From assembly GCA_016711345.1 (NCBI GenBank), contig JADJTD010000001.1:930001-994000 (forward strand): a DNA stretch of 64,000 nt, written 5' to 3'. Position 1 is the stretch's first letter. The number at the start of each line of letters is the position of its first letter. A program made the position numbers and the translations under genes. The notes under the pieces were generated by a model that saw only the letters and a list, made by a program, of their open reading frames with translations, did no database searches and was not told where the DNA came from. Below, piece by piece: positions 40,407 to 50,928 of this stretch. Source of the stretch: Chloracidobacterium sp. (lineage in GTDB: Bacteria; Acidobacteriota; Blastocatellia; Pyrinomonadales; Pyrinomonadaceae).

Positions 40407-42971
40407 ATGTCTTCCACATCCGCGAACAAAAAAGAAATTGTAGATTTTTTATGGGATTGGGGTGAGGCTCATGGGGACTGGGGCAAGTTGCTCGTTGGAA
40501 ATATCGTAACTACAGAAAAGCCTTTAACTGCCACGACACGCCAACAAGTTTTTGAGCTATTTCTTAAGTCAATCGGTCTTCACTCGGGTATTGTGGCCTC
40601 GGTTCCCTCAAAACCTTCATATTCACCGACTACGAAACGGATTGAATTAACTTCACTAAGCAAAGTAACAGGTGTCAATCGTCTTGCTAAAGATCAGACG
40701 ATTAGCTTTTCACCGAATATCACAGTTATTTACGGAGAGAACGGCACTGGAAAGACTGGTTACGGAAGAATACTTAAAGCTTTGGGCATCAGCTACGACG
40801 CATGCAACACCATCCATCCCAACATTTATGAGAGCGACGATTTACAGTCTGCCGAGATAAAATTTCAGGTCGATGGAAATGACTCTCTATTTACTTGGGA
40901 CGGAAGTAACAGCGATTCCGATCTTCAAAATATTTCTGTTTTCAATACCAATTGCGTTGAAATCTCTCTGTCAGACCGCACCCTCATCGTATTTCCGATG
41001 GGTTTTCATCTATTTAATCTGATCTCTACAGAACTCGGAGAGTTAGATCGTCTGCGCGCACTAGAGATTGCGAAACATTCATCTACGTTGGGATGGGTAG
41101 GTTCATTAACCCCGGGTACACCGCAGCACCACTTCGCAGTCAATCTAAGCAGTTTTTCGAGCGAAGTAAACTTATCAACTGTTTCGGGCTTCGGGCCAGA
41201 TCAAGTCAAGGAGCTGGGGAAAAAAGAAAAGGAATTAACTGACCTGAACCGTCCCTTGCTTGAACACGAAATCGCACAATCCAAACGGTGTGAGCGTGAA
41301 CTCGACGAGATGTTTACTAAAATAAAGCAGATTCAGTCGGATCTGACATTAGTAAATTGGGAGTCGGTTCTTGAGATAGACGGAAAACTTGTAGGGCTAG
41401 AGAAAAAAGCCCGACTGGGAATCAAAGATGCCGCAGCGAGTAAAGGAATCGCTCTTTACGAGAGCACGGAATTTAGGCAGTTCATCAACTCCGCGGAAGC
41501 ATATATTCGTCTTCTGGGTAAAGCGGAATATCCAAATTCCAAACCTGGAGATATTTGTGTTTATTGCCAACAAACGCTCGGTGAAGAGGCCAAGAAGCTC
41601 CTAGCTGACTATCGTGCTCTTCTGAACGATAGCACCCAGGGTGAGATAGCTCGGCTTAATGAATCACGTCGCAATATAATAACAAAAGTAGAGAACATAA
41701 ATCCGGATAACACTCTCCACCAGCCGTGTTTTGGAACAGATTCGGAGGGAAAGGCAATCCAGCCTGATGCACTCACGACGTTAAACGAACAGATAGCTGC
41801 AGCACGGAATCTGAGCTTGACTACTCCGACAAATTCCAACGCCGTTTTCGATGTGAATTACGCCGAATGTTTATCTGAGTTGTCGAGCCAGAAAAGTGCT
41901 CTTGAAAGCTCACGAACCATAGCTGAAGGCAAGTTAGCTAATATCGAACCCAAAGAAACACAGTTAAAAACTGCAATTGCGGAGTTGAAGGATCGAAAGC
42001 TTCTTGCTCAAAATATCTCCGAAATAAAAACTGCAATTCAAAATAAGAAAATCGTTAAGACCCTAAACGATAATTCGACGGCGTTTAATTCCCGTTCAAT
42101 AAGTTTGAAAACCTCCGAGGCAAGAGAGCATCTGGTTAAAGAGAACTTTGATTCTGTATTTCAAGATGAACTACGCCGCTTTCGAAAATCTCATATACAA
42201 GTTGACGTCAACTTTGCCACGGAGCGGGGAAAGAACACCCTTTCCCAGAATATTAGCTCGTTCGATCTTAAGGAGATATTGAGCGACGGTGAGCAACGAG
42301 CTATTGCACTCGCAGAGTTCTTAACCGAGCTTCAACTAGAAACCAACACTGCACCTGTTGTTTTCGATGACCCGGTCAATAGTATTGATCACAAGATAAT
42401 TGATGAAGTTGCGCGTCGCCTCGTTGATTTATCTAAAGATCGACAAGTCGTAATTCTTACGCACAGCGTTCTGCTTTTTAATAGTTTCCTTTACCTAAGT
42501 GGAATTCCAGAGTTTAAGACTGTTGTTAAGTTTAGATTCTTAAACACAAATAATGAATATGGTGTGACAGGGATAGTGTCTGACGCTGAAGAACTCTCGT
42601 CTGCAAAAACAAAGATTACAAAAATTAATGAACTGTGTAATGCTGGCAGTGGTTCTGGAATGAGCGAGAAAGATTTAGCCGAGAGTTGCTATTCTCACTT
42701 AAGGTCCGCAATTGAGCTTTGTGTTGAGCATGAAGTCTTACACGGAACCGTAAAACGATATCAAAAAAATGTTGCTTTGACGCAATTTGCAAAACTGGAT
42801 GGAGACAAGATTAAACTTCATCGGGACAAACTCAACGAGTTATTCGAAAGGTGTTGTTCATTTACTGAAGCTCATAGTAAGGCTGAAGGAATTGCAAATG
42901 ACCCATCGCTTGCTGAGTTTAAGGTTGATTTTGAGGAGTTCAAGAAGATTCGAGACGCGTTTATCAAATAG
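40407..42971 (+). CDS. RloC-like zinc-hook SMC/AAA ATPase, possible anticodon nuclease
   Basis: 854 residues. Walker A GENGTGKTG (about 110-118), a long coiled coil broken by a CVYC zinc-hook motif (about 384-387), ABC signature LSDGEQRAIA (about 625), Walker B VVFDDPVNSID (about 651) and an ILTHSV histidine switch. That is the RloC/AAA_13 layout. The C-terminal 100 residues contain R-x3-E (LRSAIEL, about 765) and a histidine 35 residues later (KLHRDK), close to the Arg-Glu-His spacing reported for PrrC/RloC anticodon nucleases. RloC cuts a tRNA anticodon after DNA damage or phage attack. A type I restriction operon on the same island fits PrrC-type guarding. Nuclease activity is inference. 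Start has TTAGGAGTTAAAAATC. Confidence 0.75.
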   Translation: MSSTSANKKEIVDFLWDWGEAHGDWGKLLVGNIVTTEKPLTATTRQQVFELFLKSIGLHSGIVASVPSKPSYSPTTKRIELTSLSKVTGVNRLAKDQTISFSPNITVIYGENGTGKTGYGRILKALGISYDACNTIHPNIYESDDLQSAEIKFQVDGNDSLFTWDGSNSDSDLQNISVFNTNCVEISLSDRTLIVFPMGFHLFNLISTELGELDRLRALEIAKHSSTLGWVGSLTPGTPQHHFAVNLSSFSSEVNLSTVSGFGPDQVKELGKKEKELTDLNRPLLEHEIAQSKRCERELDEMFTKIKQIQSDLTLVNWESVLEIDGKLVGLEKKARLGIKDAAASKGIALYESTEFRQFINSAEAYIRLLGKAEYPNSKPGDICVYCQQTLGEEAKKLLADYRALLNDSTQGEIARLNESRRNIITKVENINPDNTLHQPCFGTDSEGKAIQPDALTTLNEQIAAARNLSLTTPTNSNAVFDVNYAECLSELSSQKSALESSRTIAEGKLANIEPKETQLKTAIAELKDRKLLAQNISEIKTAIQNKKIVKTLNDNSTAFNSRSISLKTSEAREHLVKENFDSVFQDELRRFRKSHIQVDVNFATERGKNTLSQNISSFDLKEILSDGEQRAIALAEFLTELQLETNTAPVVFDDPVNSIDHKIIDEVARRLVDLSKDRQVVILTHSVLLFNSFLYLSGIPEFKTVVKFRFLNTNNEYGVTGIVSDAEELSSAKTKITKINELCNAGSGSGMSEKDLAESCYSHLRSAIELCVEHEVLHGTVKRYQKNVALTQFAKLDGDKIKLHRDKLNELFERCCSFTEAHSKAEGIANDPSLAEFKVDFEEFKKIRDAFIK

Positions 42972-43752
42972 AAACTGCTTGACACCAAACTCAACTTATT
43001 TTATATTTCCTAAGTCCAAACAGCGTAATAAAATACAAAGGGGGTTTGGATAGACGTTGAAGTAGTTTATACAGTCTCTAGAAAGCCGGGTTTGTTGATA
43101 AGACGCGGGTGATGGTGGGATGTTTTAGATAAAGCTGATCAGTTTGCATCCCGTTTGATCCGCGACCTTTGTAAGTTTAAGGCGACAGACCGCTCCACCG
43201 ATTTTCCGGCATTCTCCTGGCTCCTAAGTTTTAAACCCACAAACTTAGCTTCAACAAAATGGCAGAGACAGGACTTACGCTGTTGGAAGTGTGCTACTCA
43301 TAAAAACATATAGAATCTAGGAACACAGAATCAAAGTGTCAAAAAACCCAATAAAAAAAGAGGATGTTAAACATAGGTTGCATGGGATTTCAAGACTCTT
43401 AATCGTTGATGTCACAAAACTAATGTTTATTGACGCTTCCGATTTTCGTCCCGCTACAATAAACATGAAACTGCTGAAACGTCCTGTTGGGTTGAGATAA
43501 TTATCTGCTGCTTTGTGAAAGACGAGTAAAGATGGAACTGGTTTGGTTTGTTCCGTTCTACTCTTCCTAATCGCCGGACCAACAAGACCATTCGGTCGTC
43601 TACACATCTTGCCAGTCTCCGTCGACAAAATTCTGGCCATTCACATTGGACAAGTGCCCAAATTATTACTCAAAATATCGTAGAATGGCGGTGCCTGACC
43701 CTGACTTTCTGTTTTCGACCTTCTGTTTAAGTACAGGTTAATTTTCACCAAG
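42972..43752. other. gene-free stretch of about 780 bp
   Basis: Frames in this region are short and lack ribosome binding sites. I see no RNA gene. Bases 43336-43357 are an inverted 22-base match to 37838-37859, so small pieces of the left end are repeated here. Confidence 0.4.
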
Positions 43753-44169
43753 CTAACGCGGTCGCTTACCCGTATTTTTGCTTTTATTCTCCTTTTTTTG
43801 GGTACTCTTTTTGCTGGAATAAAGGTGTTCGCGATTGCAGTTTCTACAAATGAGACTCAAGTCCAACGTCATTTTCTTAACATAAGAGGCGATTTGATAA
43901 TCTTTTATCACGAGTGGTAAGAACGGAGGATAGATAACGCTAATCGTGTAAATCCCCGCTTCAAGATCAATCGTATAAACCCCTTCCTGATCGGTCGATA
44001 CCTCAAAGCGCTTTTTTTCCAATGTTTCTGCTATAATCTTGGCTGTTGGAATGACCGCGCCAAAATCGTCAATGACAACTCCCGAAAGCGTAGTAACTTC
44101 TGCACCCTGTCCAAAAGTTACTAATTGGAAAAAGAAAATAGTGCACAGATAAAATCCAAATCGTTTCAT
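43753..44169 (-). CDS. secreted carboxypeptidase-regulatory-like domain protein
   Basis: 138 residues. A signal peptide (MKRFGFYLCTIFFFQLVTFG) precedes a carboxypeptidase-regulatory-like beta-sandwich (SGVVIDDFGAVIPTAKIIAE, then GVYTIDLEAGIYTISVIYPP), followed by two cysteines (CRNC) and a Lys-rich tail. It lies 15 bases downstream of the RHS protein gene in the same direction and is probably co-transcribed. It might anchor, chaperone or protect against the RHS product; that is inference. Confidence 0.65.
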   Translation of the reverse strand: MKRFGFYLCTIFFFQLVTFGQGAEVTTLSGVVIDDFGAVIPTAKIIAETLEKKRFEVSTDQEGVYTIDLEAGIYTISVIYPPFLPLVIKDYQIASYVKKMTLDLSLICRNCNREHLYSSKKSTQKKENKSKNTGKRPR

Positions 44170-44184
44170 AAAAATCCTTAAATT

Positions 44185-47100
44185 CTAATGTTCACCAAGC
44201 ATCATTCGGTTTTTAATCAATGGATGGCATAACCGATTTAACTCCTCGAGCTCCTTTCTAGGAATTCCATATAAGTGCGAAGTGTTCGGGAGAAGCAGTT
44301 CTTTGCTCGTAAATGCGCTCCTCGTCACCCCATCCTCGGTATGTCCCCCATTCGGACGGTTCAAAAAATTATGGATTATAGATTCGTGTGCAACCACTCG
44401 ACCCATCGCGATACCAATGGCGTTTGCTGAAGTGGCGACATTACCGACATCGTTAGCTTGCGATTCCATATAGCCAGTCCAGAGGTTACCGACCCCTCGT
44501 CCTTGATGCCCCGAGGCCCATGAATGCGACGATTTCCCTTCGCCCGCGCCGCCTTGCAATGTAATTGTATAACTATTACTGCGGTCCACGTGGCCATCCA
44601 GCACGTCCTGAAAATCAAAAGTCACGCGATGCCCTCCAGAATCAAAAATTCGCGTGATTTCTTCCCTTGCAGATTTCCTAGCATCTGGCGTCATTGAGGT
44701 TGCAGTAGGAGGATTTGTTTTACTATTGACAATGCCTATATAGAAAAGACACCCTTCAGCCCCATTGCCACGACCGCCACCGCTCAACCTTCCTACAAAC
44801 GTTTCAATCGTGGGCTCGGATGAATCTTCCACGTCCACCACTAGCGTAACAGTTTTAACAGACTTGCAGTTTCCGTTTTTATCGTATTGTCCGAGTTCAC
44901 CATTGTCTAATTTGCAATATTCTCCGGTTTTTTTATCGGAATCAGGAGAACAAGGGATAGGGTTGTTATTATCATCCACGCAACCGCTCTGTGCGTTGCC
45001 AGCAAAGCCTCCCATACCATATCCCATATTATAGTTGAAAGGAGGGAAATAGGTGAGAAGAGAAGACCCCGGAGGAGGAATGGGAATAGACGTGCCCAAC
45101 CCTGCCAATTCGTTGCGAGCGTAAGGGGCTTCTGTCGGATCGGGGATCGCTCCGCTGACGAGAATGTCCTGTGTGCTGCCGCTTATCGGGTCTGTGACCT
45201 TAAATCCTAACGCCGAAATATTATCTCCGATAGCAGTTGTATCGTGTATGAGCGTACTACCCATATAAACGCGGCTGAGGCCATCGCTGCCATCCACGAG
45301 GACATCTGTGATCTTCTGACCGGTCACGCTTGAGTGAATGTAATACCACGGCACGTTTTCCGACTCGACCTTCTTTACAGCTCGCCCGTCGCCATCATAG
45401 GTGTGATATTCGTAGTGAGTATCGTTCTCCCACGGGCCGTTTTGATCCCAATAAGCCAAACGCCCCGCCGCGTCAAAGTTCCAATTCTTTGTATCCAAAT
45501 AAGGCCTGCCGCCGGACACTGCTGGTTGATAGCTACGAACAACATTTCCCGCGGCGTCATAAGTATCGGTGCTTTGACCTGATGTTTGGCGATTATTTTC
45601 AAACGTTGCGGAAAAACTATCCAGAAAACTTGAATAGGCGTAGTTGGTTCTCGAAGTAAGGTTACTAAAAGTATCGTAACTCATCGCCTGATTAAATGTG
45701 TCGCCGCTGGCACCGACATTGTTCTTCTTCAAGCGTCCGGCAAAGTCATACACGTTCGTTTGATCGAACTGTGTTCCGTCTCTATGGTTGTTTATGGCGC
45801 TGACCATTCCGTCTTCGTGATAGCTGTAGCTTGCATGCTGAACATGTGATGTTCCGTTTGCCGTATTGTTTGCATCATACCCCGTTAGCCTGAGAGCTTC
45901 GTCATAGGTCATTTGAATGGTTGTTAAATTGGTCGTCCTCATCGTCATAGATTTGACCGCTCCGAACGCACGATAGCTGATGCCCGACATATACGCCGTT
46001 TCATTCGTCGTGAGTGACCCACCGGCACCAATAGCGGTCATCCTACCAACCGCATCGACAGAATACGTCGTCATGCGGTTAAACGGATCGGTGATTGACT
46101 TCAGTCCTCCGCTCAAATGATAAGTATATGTTAAAGGATAGACGCCGCCGTTTGGCGCCTCTGGAAGATCATCGAGAAAATCTTTTGTTTCCTTCTTTAG
46201 TCTCGAAAGCTCATCATATTCGTAAGTTAACGAGCCTGTACCGTCCGTCATCGTTTTGCGATTTCCGGCAGCATCGTACTCAAAAGTAACAGGCTCAACG
46301 GACGGTACATGCTTCGGATCACCCGGTGTCGGGTTAGCACTCGGAGTAGCATATGAGATATTTGTCACGAGCGGACGTTTTTCTGTCGCGTACGGATTTC
46401 CGTAAGTGTAAGTCGTCACCGCACCGCGTGGATCGATTCTCGTTGCGATCGTGTCGTCAGCGTTGTAGGAGTTTGTGATATAAGTCGGACTCGATGCTGT
46501 GCCGTTGAAGAATTCCGGTTTGTGAATAATTTCGGGCCGTCCATGACCGTCGTATTCAGTCGTCGTGTACTGGTGCGTTGCAGTTCCGGGATCGTACTGG
46601 TCTACCATTGTGATCTGGTCGCGACCGTTGTAAGTATTTGTGGTCGAACTATAAAGCGTACTGGTAAGCGACGGGCCGCTAAGCGTCCAGGTCTCGATTG
46701 CAACCGTTCTACCAAGAACGTCCTCGCGTATTTTCTGTGTCTTACGCCCGCTGATTGGAGTCGGTGCCGGTGATGGTGTGCCCACCGCATTTATTGCTTC
46801 CATGACAGGGCCTTGAATTGTCGTAACCAGACCTCCCGCACATCCGCAGCCGTCGTAGGCGATTATCGTGTCTTTTCCGTCGCTGCCCGTCGAGTCTGAA
46901 GGAATGGATCTTGTCACGCGACCTTTCCAATCGTATTCGCTGGAGTTCCAAAGCCATACATCCGTTCCTCTGTAATCGTCGTACGTCGGCTGCCACGAAG
47001 AATTTATCTCGGTCGGCACGGTTTCGCGTTTGACGCGGCCAAGCGTGTCGTATTCAACGAGTTTGCCAGTGTAACCACCAACACTTCCCGGATTCTCGGT

Positions 47101-50100
47101 TCGGGTCTTTCTCACACGCCCTGCTCCGTCAAAAAGGGTTTCAGTTGGAACTTCATCCGGATCGATGAGATTTGGTGTACCATCAGTATCAATAATCGTC
47201 GTATAAGTCGTCAACGCAGTCCCGTTGCCATTGTAAACATACCGAGTGTAAGCACCGTTGTTCTCGATAGTTTCTCTCGCGATGCGGCCTGTTGTGTTTT
47301 CGTAGACACGCGAAGTCGTCTTGCCGATAGAGTTCGTTGTCGATCCACCATAGGGAATCGGGCTTTGCGCCCAAACATTTGCTCCGAAATCAAAGCGATA
47401 CTCGATGAGGGAACTATTCTCGCCTGAATCGGTAATAGTCGTCGGATAGGCATAGGTCGTTCTGCTTACATTGTCATTCCAATCATCGGTGTACGAGATT
47501 TCTGTCTCGCGTCCTCGCGGATCGATCTGCATGACCGGCGATCCGGCTGTGTTGTATTTTATTCTCGAAGTTACCCCGCCATTACAGGTTGTCGGGGTTG
47601 AAGTAAGAGCGTCACATCTAGTGGTCGAGGTTAGATTGCCTCGCTTCGTAAATGTGGTTCCGTAACTTGAATCATGCTGAGTCGGCGAGACCGGCTGGCT
47701 GTTTACGAAACCCGTTTCGTCATACGCATATGTTACCTTTGATAACACCGTATCGTTATTTGGATCCAAAAGCATCGTTTGGCTCGGCAGACCGATAATT
47801 CTTCGAGATCGATAACTAGTGCCTGTAAAGTTTCCCAAATTATAATCCGTGACGGATTTCTTTTTGACCGTTGTAAGGTTCGCATCAAAAATTTTAACCT
47901 CTTTGACAAGCCCAAAGCAGGCGACGTTTATATACGGAGGGTCTTCTGGATTCTCGATTCCCCCAGTGTTAGCGGTACACAAAGATGAATTAGCCTGATG
48001 GTAAGAAACTGTAGTACGTTTTACATTATTTTCATCATCGCCCACCTGTGTCTCTTTAACTCTCGGATTGACCGGGTAGTTATAAGGTGTGAATGCCCCG
48101 ACCTGATCCTGTTCCCAATGCGTCCAACTCCACCTTACCCGTTCGTTACCGTCACACGTTGAATCAGTAGTTAGACAATCTTCCGTTCCAAGCGGCAACC
48201 CCTCTGCCCATCCCGACGGCTCGACAAAGGTATTTGTCCGCAGATTGTTGGGATGCTGTGCTGCCCAAACCTGAATTCTGGTCTTTCCGTATAGCGTTTG
48301 ACCATTAGGCAGATTGAAGGGTTGATCCTGTAAAGTATCGTTATGAGTAACAACGGTAGCAACGTTCTGGCCTGAGGTGCTTGTCTGAGTAAATCGGGGA
48401 CAATCCGCTTGGTCTGCATCAGGGGTAGCAATGTTTATCGATACGTTGCTTAATTCATCGGAATTAGGAGCAAGGTTATTTATAGACCAAACCTGTAGGT
48501 AGCCGTTATATAAAAACTGTGTAGCACTATTGTCCGCATAGGTTATCTTTTCAAGAACCTTGATAACAGTTCCGTTTGGCGGTCCGAACACTGAGCTAAT
48601 ACCGTTGCCAAAATCGGTGTTGACAGTCTTAGTCGAATATTCAAACCTTGCCCATTTGTGCGGTTCGGACATGTTAGTACCCGCACCGTTTTCACTTTGC
48701 CATGTTTGCGTAATCGATATGGGATAATGTCCGCTATCGTAATTGACTGTAATAACTCTTCCCAATGTATCCGTTACGGTCTGCATCAAACCGTTGCCGT
48801 CATACGCAATCGAAATGTAATTACCATTCCTGTCTTTTATTTGCGTACATTTATACGCACCCATGCTCCATACATAACTCATCTGAGTGCCGTCGGTCGT
48901 CGTTACGGTCATCGTTATATCTTCGACCGGAGAATTCGGAGTTTCGGTTCCAAGAATTTTCAACTGAGTGTAGCTGGAATCTGCAGTCTCAAAATAATTG
49001 CTCGCACCCTGTTGCCGAAATTCCTTACGTCCACCGTCGGGTGTGACCATCATATAAGCCCAAATTCCTTTTGCGCTGTCGAAATAAACAGGTTCAATAA
49101 CGGGAAACCCAAAACGGAATCCAGGCGTAACGTTGCTCGTATCGGCGTCAAAATACATCGCCGATCCGTTCTTTAGCCACACAAGAGAGTTGTAGCCAAT
49201 GCCAAATCCGGCATTGAGGCCCGACCTGCCGGGCAAGCTGACAAGCGATGTTCCCCACGAGAAATTCTGAGAATACAGATTTGTGCCGCCGGTCGCGTTT
49301 TTGGGCGCAAGCCGTGCTGTCGCCAGTTCGTAACCCGTTACACTTCCGCCGATCTGTTTTACATAGGAGGCGGGAATTGCTCGGTCACCCGGCACACCCA
49401 ATGTTTGATATTCGTAATTGCCGGACCCATAGACTTGACCCGGGTCGCCTTGATCGGGAGGACGAAAATACGTATGCCAGACACCTGTCGTTGGCCGCCA
49501 AACGCAGTAATCGGTCCGTCCGTCACCGTCGTAGTCAGCGGGTGCGGGCTGATCTTTGTAACTGCCCCAAATGAAATATTTGAGACTTTCTTGAAAGCCG
49601 CTTGAACTCGTTAAAACATGCCATGCCCCGTTAGAGGGGGCGTAAACCACGAGATCGCTTATGATGTCTCCATCGAAGTCACCTTGCAGCGGAATATGGC
49701 TCGCCGCTCCCCAATGAACGGTGGTTACGTTCGTAGAGCCCGTCGTACGCCAATGCCAGTCACCTGTTAACGGGCGAAAGAAGGCAAGGTTTGCCGCAGT
49801 ATCGCCGCTATAATTGCCGGGAATAGGGATGTCACCGGGTTCCCCGAAATCAATAGGCGAAATCGGTTCTATGCTTGCCTCAATCTGCCACAAACCGCTT
49901 GAAGGATTGTATACAGCCGGGTCGGTTTTTCGATCTCCGTCATAGTCGGCGCTTACCGGAATGTCGCCAGTGATTCCTAAAGTGAGAGTTATCGGGCCTT
50001 CACTGCTTCCGATAATATTCCACGTTCCGGCTGTAAATACCGCAACATCCCAAGTTCCGTCTCCATCGTAATCGCCCGGAACCGGAACGGAGGATGAATA

Positions 50101-50682
50101 ACCTATTGACGTAGCGACAGTTTCACCGTCACTGCTCCGTTTTATCTCAAACGTGTGATTAGCCGGATGCCACCTTCCAATGTCACTTTTTCCGTCACCA
50201 TCAAAATCATAAGCAGTCGTGTTAGCCATCGAGACGCTCAATGCACTTTCAGGTCTAGCGGCAATGGCAGGCTTCGATCTTGGAGCAATAAAAGCAAACA
50301 ACGAAGATGTAGTGGACGACAGCTTTTCGATCAAAGACGGCGGTTTAGGAAGTGCAAAATCTTCGCGAACACCGGATTTTGAAAACAAATTTGTAAATGA
50401 CGAGAGAATCTCGGTAGCCAAAACTGTCGGCACCATGCGGGAAGACGGAGAATTAACGTTAAATGGTTCTGGTGGAAGGTTGAAAGGAGCTTGAACAGGA
50501 GGACGACTGCTCGATTTGGCCACTTGGACAGGCGCGATGAAAAGGCCCGACAGCAAGAGCGAATAGATTAGGAAAAGACTCGCAATCCGCACAACCCCTT
50601 TCTTTTCAACAATGAGTTTAATCAGTCGTGTTAGCGCAGATATATTGATGGTGCTTTTGAGAGCAAGAATAGGGTTCGGCAT
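44185..50682 (-). CDS. RHS/YD-repeat protein with FG-GAP repeats and C-terminal HExxH zincin-like motif
   Basis: 2165 residues. An N-terminal membrane or signal segment (about 32-56) is followed by six FG-GAP/VCBS repeats (about 150-400; for example DYDGDGTWDVAVF and DYDGDGRTDYCVW) and a long RHS/YD-repeat region (about 560-1850; YEYDELSRLKKE, YDAAGNVVRSY). The usual RHS core ending (DPxGL) is not apparent. The C-terminal segment contains HESIIH at about 2099-2104 in VVAHESIIHNFLNRPNGGH, an HExxH zinc-protease motif with a later histidine as possible third ligand. RHS shells enclose C-terminal toxins, so this is a candidate metallopeptidase toxin. Divergently oriented to the NlpC/P60-like gene; the gene at 43753 is directly downstream. 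Confidence 0.85.
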   Translation of the reverse strand: MPNPILALKSTINISALTRLIKLIVEKKGVVRIASLFLIYSLLLSGLFIAPVQVAKSSSRPPVQAPFNLPPEPFNVNSPSSRMVPTVLATEILSSFTNLFSKSGVREDFALPKPPSLIEKLSSTTSSLFAFIAPRSKPAIAARPESALSVSMANTTAYDFDGDGKSDIGRWHPANHTFEIKRSSDGETVATSIGYSSSVPVPGDYDGDGTWDVAVFTAGTWNIIGSSEGPITLTLGITGDIPVSADYDGDRKTDPAVYNPSSGLWQIEASIEPISPIDFGEPGDIPIPGNYSGDTAANLAFFRPLTGDWHWRTTGSTNVTTVHWGAASHIPLQGDFDGDIISDLVVYAPSNGAWHVLTSSSGFQESLKYFIWGSYKDQPAPADYDGDGRTDYCVWRPTTGVWHTYFRPPDQGDPGQVYGSGNYEYQTLGVPGDRAIPASYVKQIGGSVTGYELATARLAPKNATGGTNLYSQNFSWGTSLVSLPGRSGLNAGFGIGYNSLVWLKNGSAMYFDADTSNVTPGFRFGFPVIEPVYFDSAKGIWAYMMVTPDGGRKEFRQQGASNYFETADSSYTQLKILGTETPNSPVEDITMTVTTTDGTQMSYVWSMGAYKCTQIKDRNGNYISIAYDGNGLMQTVTDTLGRVITVNYDSGHYPISITQTWQSENGAGTNMSEPHKWARFEYSTKTVNTDFGNGISSVFGPPNGTVIKVLEKITYADNSATQFLYNGYLQVWSINNLAPNSDELSNVSINIATPDADQADCPRFTQTSTSGQNVATVVTHNDTLQDQPFNLPNGQTLYGKTRIQVWAAQHPNNLRTNTFVEPSGWAEGLPLGTEDCLTTDSTCDGNERVRWSWTHWEQDQVGAFTPYNYPVNPRVKETQVGDDENNVKRTTVSYHQANSSLCTANTGGIENPEDPPYINVACFGLVKEVKIFDANLTTVKKKSVTDYNLGNFTGTSYRSRRIIGLPSQTMLLDPNNDTVLSKVTYAYDETGFVNSQPVSPTQHDSSYGTTFTKRGNLTSTTRCDALTSTPTTCNGGVTSRIKYNTAGSPVMQIDPRGRETEISYTDDWNDNVSRTTYAYPTTITDSGENSSLIEYRFDFGANVWAQSPIPYGGSTTNSIGKTTSRVYENTTGRIARETIENNGAYTRYVYNGNGTALTTYTTIIDTDGTPNLIDPDEVPTETLFDGAGRVRKTRTENPGSVGGYTGKLVEYDTLGRVKRETVPTEINSSWQPTYDDYRGTDVWLWNSSEYDWKGRVTRSIPSDSTGSDGKDTIIAYDGCGCAGGLVTTIQGPVMEAINAVGTPSPAPTPISGRKTQKIREDVLGRTVAIETWTLSGPSLTSTLYSSTTNTYNGRDQITMVDQYDPGTATHQYTTTEYDGHGRPEIIHKPEFFNGTASSPTYITNSYNADDTIATRIDPRGAVTTYTYGNPYATEKRPLVTNISYATPSANPTPGDPKHVPSVEPVTFEYDAAGNRKTMTDGTGSLTYEYDELSRLKKETKDFLDDLPEAPNGGVYPLTYTYHLSGGLKSITDPFNRMTTYSVDAVGRMTAIGAGGSLTTNETAYMSGISYRAFGAVKSMTMRTTNLTTIQMTYDEALRLTGYDANNTANGTSHVQHASYSYHEDGMVSAINNHRDGTQFDQTNVYDFAGRLKKNNVGASGDTFNQAMSYDTFSNLTSRTNYAYSSFLDSFSATFENNRQTSGQSTDTYDAAGNVVRSYQPAVSGGRPYLDTKNWNFDAAGRLAYWDQNGPWENDTHYEYHTYDGDGRAVKKVESENVPWYYIHSSVTGQKITDVLVDGSDGLSRVYMGSTLIHDTTAIGDNISALGFKVTDPISGSTQDILVSGAIPDPTEAPYARNELAGLGTSIPIPPPGSSLLTYFPPFNYNMGYGMGGFAGNAQSGCVDDNNNPIPCSPDSDKKTGEYCKLDNGELGQYDKNGNCKSVKTVTLVVDVEDSSEPTIETFVGRLSGGGRGNGAEGCLFYIGIVNSKTNPPTATSMTPDARKSAREEITRIFDSGGHRVTFDFQDVLDGHVDRSNSYTITLQGGAGEGKSSHSWASGHQGRGVGNLWTGYMESQANDVGNVATSANAIGIAMGRVVAHESIIHNFLNRPNGGHTEDGVTRSAFTSKELLLPNTSHLYGIPRKELEELNRLCHPLIKNRMMLGEH

Positions 50683-50928
50683 TTTTCGTCTCCTCGATCG
50701 AAGGGATTGTATAAGGCCGAATCGGAATACCCGCGATTTATGAATATGAAAGAAACAAATCGATCGAAAAACGAATAAAACAAAAGTACTCCCCTATGCG
50801 ATTCGGAGTCAAGCTCACCTTTAACTTTTGATCGAATTTAACAAAGAATTAACTCGACAAACTGTCATAAAACTGTAGTTTTTTGACGAATTTGGGAAAC
50901 TCAATTATGATTAACCGACTAGCAAGGT

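Noticed and set aside
37838..43357. 22-base inverted match between 37838-37859 and 43336-43357 as element ends or a transposon
   Set aside because: No further similarity on either side, no transposase between, and the sequence is T-rich; more likely a small duplicated scrap.
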